A stretch of 64,000 bases of DNA. Origin: Metallumcola ferriviriculae (GTDB lineage Bacteria; Bacillota; JADQBR01). Shown here in pieces: positions 1 through 7,634 of this stretch. Position numbers and translations under genes: made by a program. The stretch spans positions 1,154,501 through 1,218,500 of the forward strand of contig NZ_CP121694.1 in the NCBI RefSeq assembly GCF_035573695.1, in the 5' to 3' direction. Position 1 is the first letter of the stretch. Each line of letters starts with the position of its first letter. The notes under the pieces are model-generated. The model searched no databases. It was given only the letters and a program-made list of their open reading frames with translations, and had not been told where the DNA came from.

Positions 1-54
1 TAAGGATATTGGCTAAGGGAGTAGTATAGGCAAAAGATTCAGTAACATTATGGG

Positions 55-1539
55 GTGATAGGTGTGCTTCAGCAAATTGCCGTAAATGAATTCAAAAAGC
101 ATTTAAAGCAGGCTGAGGAAGCTGGGAAGATTAATGACACAAATAGACAAGCGCAGGAGTTGGAAAAGGCTATAGGGAAATTTTTAGAGATGGAAAAGAC
201 AACACAACGCCAATTACAAGTATATATATATAGACCATATCGTGACTTAGGAAGATTAAAGTTTATTGCTAATAGTTTTGAAGAGGCCCGTACATATCTT
301 GACAAAGCGCAAAGGTTAGCTAGGACAATCGATGATGCTGACAATTTTGACAATATATGTAACATAAAAAGAATGCTTGCCCATTGTTTCATTGTTTTAG
401 GATTGAACACCAAATCAAAAACTGATATTGAGGTCGCAAAGGAAATTATTTCAAATTTAAAAAAGATACTACATAAAATATCACTTGAGTCGCTTGTTGA
501 TGAAATAGAAAAAGAGGAACAGATAATTAAGGGTATAGAAAGTAACGAGGTATACACAACTATTGAGTGCGACTTACCTTTTCCGATAATAGCGAAAGAA
601 AATGAAAAAATAACATTCGTATATAAAGAATATGAGTGTTTTATAGAAATTTCAATGAAGAAAAGTCCGTTATGTCCCTGGATTGTGGACGATCACGGTT
701 ATTTAGAGTTAATCGAAGATAAATACGGAATAGCCAATCATTCTCATGTTACCTTGACAATGCAAGGTTATATAAATCCTAATGAAACAGTAGTGATGAA
801 CGACTCTTCAATTTTTTTACCACTATATTTTGGAATAGAAGCTTTAAACAAGTTCATAGAAGTCTATCGTGTATCTACAAAACATTATTGGGTAAGTAGA
901 TTATCGGATAAAATGATAACAAATTTTTCATGCAAAATAATGGTGGGACAAATTGAATTACGCAATGTCCCATTTAGCGGTCACGGAACCTATAGAATGA
1001 GTTCTGATCCCCCGCAACTTAGGGAGGAACAATTTAGTAGGCTGGTAAAGTATTTAGAGAAAGACCAATTGCCGCTTTGGGAATCATTATTAATGGATGC
1101 AAAAGAATACTTGGTTATTAAACGGTATAGAGAGGCCATTTTCGCTATAAACGGTGCATTTGAAAATTTCCTAAAAATTAAGGTTAAAGAACGATTAAGT
1201 AGAGTTTTAGATCCAGAGGTTGTTAAATCATATATGAATGGTCATCCAACATATGACGAATTCTTTTTAAAGGACTATGTAAATGAGATGCAATTTAATG
1301 AAGCATTTAAAAAAGGCATAATAAAATACATCCCACCTTCAACATTCCATATGATAAAAAAATGCCATAAATTTGTCCCGTTTAAGGTGAGTTATAACAA
1401 AATATCTTCTATGATCGCAAGAATTAGAGGAAATAGAAATGAGATATTTCATGGGGAAGATATTATAGATAATTTAGAGTATATAGTAAAACAATCGATT
1501 AATAGTTTTGAAGAGTTAGTAACATTATTTGACGACTAG
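55..1539 (+). CDS. HEPN-like domain protein, hypothetical
   Basis: 494-residue soluble protein that I cannot assign to a named family. The N-terminal third is helical and TPR-like (about residues 55-110, with an RPYRDLG...F..A..YLDKAQ pattern). The middle is beta-rich. The C-terminal quarter is helical and carries RNEIFH near residue 464, an R-x4-H motif like the catalytic signature of HEPN ribonucleases, preceded by a helix with AINGAFENFLK. It has no signal peptide or membrane segment. The start is GTG at 55 or GTG at 64, both behind a GGGGTGATAG stretch. It sits upstream of a GTPase conflict operon on the same strand but is separated from it by an insertion sequence, so membership in that system is inference. 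HEPN proteins often act as RNA-cleaving effectors; activity here is not shown. Confidence 0.6.
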   Translation: MIGVLQQIAVNEFKKHLKQAEEAGKINDTNRQAQELEKAIGKFLEMEKTTQRQLQVYIYRPYRDLGRLKFIANSFEEARTYLDKAQRLARTIDDADNFDNICNIKRMLAHCFIVLGLNTKSKTDIEVAKEIISNLKKILHKISLESLVDEIEKEEQIIKGIESNEVYTTIECDLPFPIIAKENEKITFVYKEYECFIEISMKKSPLCPWIVDDHGYLELIEDKYGIANHSHVTLTMQGYINPNETVVMNDSSIFLPLYFGIEALNKFIEVYRVSTKHYWVSRLSDKMITNFSCKIMVGQIELRNVPFSGHGTYRMSSDPPQLREEQFSRLVKYLEKDQLPLWESLLMDAKEYLVIKRYREAIFAINGAFENFLKIKVKERLSRVLDPEVVKSYMNGHPTYDEFFLKDYVNEMQFNEAFKKGIIKYIPPSTFHMIKKCHKFVPFKVSYNKISSMIARIRGNRNEIFHGEDIIDNLEYIVKQSINSFEELVTLFDD

Positions 1540-1759
1540 TATCAGAACAGAAATAGGAATAAGCGGTTTATTAGGACTCGGTCTAATCATAAAGATGCTC
1601 CATATACCAATTATTCTGGTTCGGCTAAGTAGGCGAAGTTGATAAGATTAAAGATGATTATTTTTATGTCCTGGTGGCTAGCCATTATTATAACCATATA
1701 CGAGCCACTTGTAAGGGCTGCAGCCAGTAAATCCACAACTATCGATTGCTTAAAAACCT

Positions 1760-3100
1760 AAAAAATGAGACACCTCCAGAATTCATCGCTAACAGTTGGT
1801 TCTTGAGTTATAGTCTAAGCTGCTGAGTTGATTTCTGCGTTCTTATGTTTCTTAATAGCGAGCGCTGAAGCGAGCAAAACTATGGCATTAAGATATAAGT
1901 GCGTTTTAACTTTCTCTACTCCTCCTACATGGAGGTCATTAGCAGTTAAATACTCCTTTAGCCTTGAGTTACAGCGCTCTACGCTGGTACGCTCTTTATA
2001 CAGTCCCTTCCATCGTTGTGAATCTCGATGGGGAGTAGAAAATCTGCGCAGATCATCTTTGACATTGATTTTTCGCACCATACCATAGTTTGAGGATGAA
2101 CACCACTCCATGCCGTTTGGGCAATCGACTTTACCAAGAGCATGAGGGCAGCGAAATTTTAAATAGTTCCCTTGACTGCCCCAGTAAACCATATCGTACC
2201 CCATTGAGCATCGGGGTGTGCCGTTTGAAGCAAACCCTGCTGGTGGTTCCTTTTCATTACGCAGGTTTAAAGGAATAATTGCTTGTGCTCCGTAGTAATC
2301 AGCTATTTCGTAGTTTTTTAACTGGTCATAGCCGCCGTCTTCGAGGATAAAGTCTACTTTATCAATGGAACCTCGGGATGCGATATCTTTTACCAAAGGC
2401 GGTCCCATATCACCGTCATTAACATGGGCGGGTGTTACTTCTAAAGCAATAGGCAGTTCGCTCTCAGTGTCAACGGCTAGGTGCAGTTTGTAACCAAACC
2501 AGGTAAGTTTGTTCTTAAAAGAGTCAAACTTAGCACCCCATCTGGCGTTGATGCCGTCTTGCTGGGACTTGGGTCTTTTTTTCTCGTAAGCGTCAATAGC
2601 TGTGCTGTCAATGGCTATCTTATCACCAGCAATGATGCCCTCGTCATAGCACTGCTTGACTAAATCATGGAATAAGTGCTCCGCCAACCGCTTTTCTGTA
2701 ATCAGCGTGAATACCCGACTTAGTGTAGCAATTGACGGGGCTCTTTGAGAAATATCAAAACCACATTGGTAGCGAAACCTTAGGTTTGTATCCAGTCTTT
2801 TATGCAGTGCAGTAAATGTATCAATATCCTCAAACGGAGCTGCCAACAGAGCTCGTAAAATGGCTTCTCTGTTATGTCCTATGGCACCCTGGGGTGATGA
2901 AGATCTTAATTGTTTTGCATACGGTTCTAGATCTAAGGCACCGAAGAATATGGGCAGACGATTTTCTAACTCAATTTTTTGCAGTTCTTCAAGGGAAAAC
3001 AAGGTTTCTTGGAGAATATACAAGTGACTTCACTCCTTTGGGATCTTTAGGTTTCGTCACTTGAAAGATTCTCCATTTTTGGGGTGAAGTCCTTTCTTTT
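1760..3100 (-). mobile_element. IS5/IS1182-like insertion sequence, copy 1 (approximate limits)
   Basis: One transposase gene with a conserved leader. The leader, read on the minus strand, runs from CTTCACCCC near 3090 to the start codon and matches the leader of the 43.2-44.6 kb element block by block. The 3' boundary near 1760 is a guess because no convincing terminal inverted repeat was found. The 275 bases between the HEPN-like gene and this element's transposase hold nothing else recognisable. Confidence 0.6.
1815..3023 (-). CDS. IS5/IS1182-like DDE transposase, copy 1
   Basis: 402-residue transposase of the DUF772 plus DDE_Tnp_1 type. The N-terminal part contains the GHNREAILRALLAAPFE block. 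The catalytic core has IAIDSTAIDAY (first Asp), then LEDGGYDQ (second Asp) and a C-terminal RTSVERCNSRLKEYL segment with the Glu. It is clearly homologous to the transposase at 43323-44534: both begin MYI.QE and share the noncoding stretch upstream of the start (TTCACCCC, GAATCTTT, AAACC, TGAAGTCACT). The frame is intact, so the copy may be functional. It lies between the HEPN-like gene and the phosphoesterase operon. The outer ends are not resolved. Confidence 0.9.
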   Translation of the reverse strand: MYILQETLFSLEELQKIELENRLPIFFGALDLEPYAKQLRSSSPQGAIGHNREAILRALLAAPFEDIDTFTALHKRLDTNLRFRYQCGFDISQRAPSIATLSRVFTLITEKRLAEHLFHDLVKQCYDEGIIAGDKIAIDSTAIDAYEKKRPKSQQDGINARWGAKFDSFKNKLTWFGYKLHLAVDTESELPIALEVTPAHVNDGDMGPPLVKDIASRGSIDKVDFILEDGGYDQLKNYEIADYYGAQAIIPLNLRNEKEPPAGFASNGTPRCSMGYDMVYWGSQGNYLKFRCPHALGKVDCPNGMEWCSSSNYGMVRKINVKDDLRRFSTPHRDSQRWKGLYKERTSVERCNSRLKEYLTANDLHVGGVEKVKTHLYLNAIVLLASALAIKKHKNAEINSAA

Positions 3101-3340
3101 GTCCTTCAACCCCTTGACCTACAAGGGTTAAAAATTATGCAAAATGCTCATATATCTATTGACGATTAAGTTTGACATCATACCTAAATTCATTTGGTAA
3201 AATTTAGAGGAAAACAGAACAGTTTAGCGAATATTGACAATAACCAAAATTATCCTGAGTAAACAGAGGAAGTAATTAATTGAGAAGACGCTATTTGATA
3301 AACCACGTTGGTTTCATAAATATAATTTACGAGGTGAAGT

Positions 3341-4651
3341 ATGAGTCAAGAAGCCATTACTTTTATACACCTATCTGACATTCACTTTACTAAGTACAGC
3401 GGTGACAGGCTTGATCTTGATGCAGACTTAAGGAATGAGATATTGATAGATATTAAAAATAATGCAAAAAGAGAAATTGGTAAAGTAGATGGGATACTAG
3501 TTTGTGGCGATATAGCGTTTAGCGGAAAGTCTGATGAATATTCTAGGGCAAATCAATTTTTAAAGGAAGTTTGTAGCGCATTAGATATTCCCGAAACTTC
3601 AGTTTTTTGCGTACCTGGTAACCATGATGTTGACCAATCAGTAATGAAAAATAGTGAAGGGCTTTTTAATATTCAAGAAAAGATCGAAGAGGATAATACT
3701 GATTCATCATTAACTGCATATCTACGCGACCCAATATTTAATAAAACGCTATTTTTACATATACATCAATATAATACCAAGTTCGCCGGTAAATTTATGT
3801 GTCACATAAATGAAAACCAATTTTTTTGGAACAAATATTTTACACTAAACGATAATTCAATTTTACGCCTTGTAGGTCTAAACTCTATTGTTATTTCAAG
3901 TAGTAACGACACAAATGAGCGGCTTATGGTAGTAGGCGAATATCAAATTCCAGAGCGACAAGAAGGTATAACATATCTTTCATTGTGTCATCATCCTCCC
4001 GAATGTTGGAAAGACCCTGATGACATCCTAAAAAATAAGATGAATGAACGTGTACGTGTCCAACTTTATGGTCATAAGCACGTTCAACAAGTAAGACATA
4101 ACAACAATAGCTTGATAATTGGTTCTGGGGCAACGCATCCCCATCGTTCGGAAAGGGAATGGAAACCACGTTATAATTGGTTATCAGTTAGTGTTGAAGG
4201 GACAAAGGACCACCGTAAACTTAAAGTAATTCTATACCCACGCATACTCAATGAGACTAATGACCACTTTATATCAGATAGCAGTAATTGCTCTGAGAAA
4301 AATTATACTGAATATTTTCTGACTCTTGATTATTGGAAAGACAATGTAAAGATACCATCTGAGGGTACTGAGCCCTCTAAGCTTTTAAAGGTACCAGATA
4401 ATCACGATGAAGAAAACTTGAACACCAAAGATAACTGTATTCCCCTTAGAACTTTAGTTTATCGCTTTTTGGAACTTTCTTTTATTAAGCGATCTTCCAT
4501 TTTAACTAAACTAAATTTAATTGACGAAGCAGATGAGGGTATAGATCATGTGGATATAATAGAAAAAACCATTCAAAAGGCAATGGAGGGTGGGACCATA
4601 CAATTATTGTGGGATGAAATTAATGCCTTATATGACGCCGACTATAAATAG
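3341..4651 (+). CDS. Calcineurin-like metallophosphoesterase, predicted effector
   Basis: 436-residue cytosolic protein. Residues about 5-250 are a metallophosphoesterase fold with all metal-binding blocks: HLSDIHF (D-x-H), VCGDIAFSG (GD), PGNHDVD (GNHD), CHHPPE and YGHKHVQQ (GH-x-H). Such enzymes hydrolyse phosphodi- or monoesters with two metal ions. A linker follows, then a separate C-terminal helical segment (about 365-436, RTLVYRFLELSF...IIEKTIQKAMEGG), which I read as a small adaptor domain that could couple the enzyme to the downstream GTPase proteins (inference). The start ATG at 3341 follows an AGGTGAAG ribosome site. It is the first gene of the operon 3341-9585. The catalytic head plus adaptor tail suggests an effector; the substrate (nucleic acid, nucleotide or lipid) is unknown. 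Confidence 0.85.
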   Translation: MSQEAITFIHLSDIHFTKYSGDRLDLDADLRNEILIDIKNNAKREIGKVDGILVCGDIAFSGKSDEYSRANQFLKEVCSALDIPETSVFCVPGNHDVDQSVMKNSEGLFNIQEKIEEDNTDSSLTAYLRDPIFNKTLFLHIHQYNTKFAGKFMCHINENQFFWNKYFTLNDNSILRLVGLNSIVISSSNDTNERLMVVGEYQIPERQEGITYLSLCHHPPECWKDPDDILKNKMNERVRVQLYGHKHVQQVRHNNNSLIIGSGATHPHRSEREWKPRYNWLSVSVEGTKDHRKLKVILYPRILNETNDHFISDSSNCSEKNYTEYFLTLDYWKDNVKIPSEGTEPSKLLKVPDNHDEENLNTKDNCIPLRTLVYRFLELSFIKRSSILTKLNLIDEADEGIDHVDIIEKTIQKAMEGGTIQLLWDEINALYDADYK

Positions 4652-4712
4652 GGTCTGCCTATAGTGTGCAGTTAGTGCTTTACCTTAGAAGACGGGAAGG
4701 AGTTATTTTAAT

Positions 4713-5803
4713 ATGAATCTAAACTTTTCTGAATGGTATAGGTCAGTAAAACTTGAACCCAATGATACGATACTAAAGAATAGGTGGTCGGGGATTGAAA
4801 ATTATACTGAAAATCTGACTGACTATACCAACGTGCTTGAGTTAGTACGATTGTTTTATAATTTGCCTGTTAGTGAGAATTTTCGCGACGAATTTTGTAA
4901 CGTTTTTATTGAAACAGATAGTGCTTTTTCGAAAAATAATAGCTTTGAACTTTCTGTTTTAGCAGGAGCATCTCTCGTTAACATAATTGAAGAGGGGGGG
5001 GGCTTGAAGATCTTTCGCTTCTTGCAATGAAGACTTTAGCTTTTAATGAACGTAAATATCCAGTTCCTGAGATATTTGACGAGGTCCAAAAACGTTTCGA
5101 CATTAAAACTGCTAAGATACGAGAAAACCTTTCACCAGTCAAAATTAATACATCAATTTCAAGGAAAATTTTAAAAAGCCTAAAAGGGGCTAAGGACACT
5201 GAAGAATGGAACTCCCAAGTGATGGCAGAAGAGTTCTATGATTATATTTCTAACTTAAACAAATGGAAGACTGAAATCAATTTAAAAATCATCAAAAATG
5301 AAAGGCAACAAAAAATATATTTGGAAGACTCACAAATTTTATGGTGGATGACTGGAGAATGGAGCAGAGACTTAAAAAAACCGTTTAACCAAATGCAAGT
5401 GACAGAAAGCTCTATCGTTATAGGCAAAGAGCTCGCCGATTTGGTTAATATTTTACCTGGGCCATATGCTTCTGAAGCTGTTATAAACAAGACATTGAGC
5501 AGTCTTGGGGATAGCAACGCGCGTTGTACTATGGCAGAAATAATAGACAAACAAAGTAATGATTGGAAACAAATATTAGCAGAGAATTATCCAAGCGAAA
5601 AAACAAAAGAAATTACCCCTCTATTATTAGCGATAGATAAATCGAACGAAGTAGAAGGTGCTAAAGAGTGGTTGCCAGCGTTTAAAAAATTGACAGGTTT
5701 CAATGCTGATGAAATTGAACTATCTGCATTTAGTTTTGCATACCAAATATATTTAGAATGTCTAGTTGTAAAATGTCTTAAAGATGATGAGGGAGCAGCA
5801 TGA
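4713..5803 (+). pseudogene. GASH-like all-helical protein, split by frameshift at G9 tract
   Basis: Two ORFs make one protein. The first frame (ATG 4713, AAGGAG upstream) reads 97 residues to ...VNIIEEGGG and then runs out at TGA 5028-5030. The second frame contains the rest and is open upstream of its ATG 5027 back into the G tract, adding LEDLSLLA before MKTLAFNERK. The switch lies in nine consecutive G at 4994-5002. Ten G, or a -1 ribosomal slip, would give one protein of about 363 residues. The combined sequence is rich in predicted helix and has no catalytic motif. Its place before two GTPases and a GAP1-type protein fits the GTPase-associated system helical protein (GASH). The name is recalled from family annotation and not verified. 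The gene may be broken, phase-variable or a sequencing error. Confidence 0.65.
4994..5002 (+). repeat. G9 homopolymer at the frameshift point
   Basis: Nine consecutive G inside the GASH-like gene. The upstream reading frame enters as GAG GGG GGG GGC and the downstream frame leaves as GGG CTT GAA GAT. Adding one G, or removing two, joins the frames. Long G tracts are typical slipped-strand contingency sites and also typical assembly errors. Confidence 0.95.
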
Positions 5804-6771
5804 GCGAAGAAACAAGTATCCACATTGAAGAGACTGCCGAAAGAGATATCGTTGAGCAAATAGATACTCAAACAGAAGTGTTGGATGCTCATGATGATAT
5901 TTTTGAGCTTCCTCATGGCAATGCCTTAGAACTAGACGAAACATATGAAATTACGGCTGCAAACAAAACCAATTTTATTGTATTAATTGGGCCAGCTGGT
6001 TGTGGTAAGACTACTTTAGTAACGACCGTATACCAAATGTTTCAGAAAAACCCAATGGAGGACTATTATTTTGCTGGATCGCGAACCCTTTTAGGCTTCG
6101 AGCAAAGGGCTTTCCTTACTAGGACTACTTCAGGACATGCGTTTCCAGACACGCCTAAAACACGTCGTGGTATTTCAGATTCTATTTTACATTTAAAGCT
6201 TTATAGTGTAATAAGAGATTCATTTAAGGAGCTTTTAATAACTGATTTTTCAGGTGAGGATTATAAAGCTATTATTGCTAATGTTAATTTAGCCAAGGAA
6301 GAGTTTGGGGTTATTAAAAGAGCAGATAATCTAGTTCTTCTGATTGATGGTGAACTGGTTTCTAACAAGAAACGTAGAAACGGGGCGGTTCAAGAAACGC
6401 TTGAATTGTTAAAGACTATTATTGATGCCGGTCTTTTTAGCAACAGAACCTGCCTTGATATCGTTATTAGTAAATATGACATTGTGAAGGAAAGGTCCAT
6501 TGAAGATTCAGCAATTAAAGATTTTCTGTCTAACGTTCAGCAAAAATTCATAAATAAGTTTGGTAATGAAGTTATGAAACTGAACTTTTATTATGTGTCG
6601 GCTATGCCTAAAGATAAAAACCAACTAAATATCGGATATGGCTTAGACAAGTTAATAAATTCTTGGGTTGAACGGAAGATGGGGTCTGTAGGCGTAATTC
6701 AATCTAACTTATTGAAGCAGGATTTCAAGTCAGAGTTTAACCTGTTCAAAATTAGAACCTATGGGGTATGA
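5800..6771 (+). CDS. TRAFAC-type GTPase, first of a GTPase pair
   Basis: 323-residue P-loop NTPase. After an acidic N-terminal tail (about 1-50) come GPAGCGKTT (Walker A/G1, about 64-72), a Thr-rich switch region (LTRTTSGHAF), DFSGEDY as G3 (DxxG) and SKYDIV as G4 (an NKxD variant). This set indicates a GTPase rather than a AAA+ ATPase. It overlaps the preceding GASH frame by 4 bases and the next GTPase by 4 bases (ATGA), so translation is probably coupled. In related GTPase-centred conflict loci two adjacent GTPases (or one double GTPase) act as the switch that licenses the effector. That role is known from comparative genomics only and is inferred here. No membrane segment. Confidence 0.8.
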   Translation: MSEETSIHIEETAERDIVEQIDTQTEVLDAHDDIFELPHGNALELDETYEITAANKTNFIVLIGPAGCGKTTLVTTVYQMFQKNPMEDYYFAGSRTLLGFEQRAFLTRTTSGHAFPDTPKTRRGISDSILHLKLYSVIRDSFKELLITDFSGEDYKAIIANVNLAKEEFGVIKRADNLVLLIDGELVSNKKRRNGAVQETLELLKTIIDAGLFSNRTCLDIVISKYDIVKERSIEDSAIKDFLSNVQQKFINKFGNEVMKLNFYYVSAMPKDKNQLNIGYGLDKLINSWVERKMGSVGVIQSNLLKQDFKSEFNLFKIRTYGV

Positions 6772-7634
6772 TTACTATGGATGGAAAAAAATGCTTTATA
6801 ATGGGATTGCCTGAAGCAGGGAAAACCACATATTTGGCTGCTCTTTGGCATTGTTTAAATAACAAAGAAAATTTAAGTTTAAGGATAAAAACTTATACAG
6901 AAGACCATAGCTATTTGTCTGGAATAAGTGCTAAATGGGCAGACGCAGAGGAAGTTTCCCGAACGAAACCAGAGTTTGAAAAAAAGGCAATCACATTATC
7001 ATTGGAAAATAATAAAGAAGATGAGATTACGCTTGCATTCACAGATTTATCTGGAGAATCCTTTCAACATCAATATGAAAACAGGGAAGCTAAGAAAGAA
7101 CATGTGGAATTTGTGCAGGATTGCCTTGGTATTTGTCTTTTTGTTCACCCAGAAAAAATAAAAGAGCCATACTTTATTTCAGAAGTACCTGCTAGCGTGA
7201 GAGAAGAAAATATTGAGGGTGCCATAGAGCATGAACCGCGAAATCCGCGTGAAAATGATCCTACACAGGTACAACTCGTGGACCTTTTACAATTTATAAC
7301 GCATATGAGAGGTAATAAATCTGTAAACTTATGTATAATGATATCTGCATGGGATTTATTAAAAGAAACCTGTCAGAAAGAAATGGGACCCGAAAATTAC
7401 ATAAAAACAAGAATGCCTTTGCTTTGGCAATATCTCAAATCTAATTCAAATGTTTTTTTGCTAGAATATTATGGTGTTAGCGCACAGGGTGGTCAACTAG
7501 AGGATCAGGAAAAACTACTGGAAATCAACGATCCTTGTGATAGAATAATGGTTGTAGACAATGATGGAAATCTTTTGAACGACATAACATTACCATTAAA
7601 TAGGATAGTGAGTAAGTCCAATGAAAAAAAATAA
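6768..7634 (+). CDS. TRAFAC-type GTPase, second of the pair
   Basis: 288-residue P-loop protein: GLPEAGKTT at about 13-21 (G1), TDLSGESF (G3, DxxG) and SAWDLL (G4-like) near residue 200. It shares architecture with the preceding GTPase, including the DLSG/DFSG switch, but is diverged, so the pair probably arose by old duplication and may heterodimerise (inference). The start ATG 6768 overlaps the upstream stop as ATGA; a second ATG at 6777 is possible. The gene overlaps the next one by 14 bases. Both GTPases lack an obvious GTPase-activating residue partner, consistent with the downstream GAP1-like protein working with them. Confidence 0.8.
   Translation: MITMDGKKCFIMGLPEAGKTTYLAALWHCLNNKENLSLRIKTYTEDHSYLSGISAKWADAEEVSRTKPEFEKKAITLSLENNKEDEITLAFTDLSGESFQHQYENREAKKEHVEFVQDCLGICLFVHPEKIKEPYFISEVPASVREENIEGAIEHEPRNPRENDPTQVQLVDLLQFITHMRGNKSVNLCIMISAWDLLKETCQKEMGPENYIKTRMPLLWQYLKSNSNVFLLEYYGVSAQGGQLEDQEKLLEINDPCDRIMVVDNDGNLLNDITLPLNRIVSKSNEKK

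Noticed and set aside
3173-3204. Promoter TTGACA...TAAAAT before the phosphoesterase
   Set aside because: The gap between the boxes is about 20 bases, too long for a convincing sigma-A promoter.
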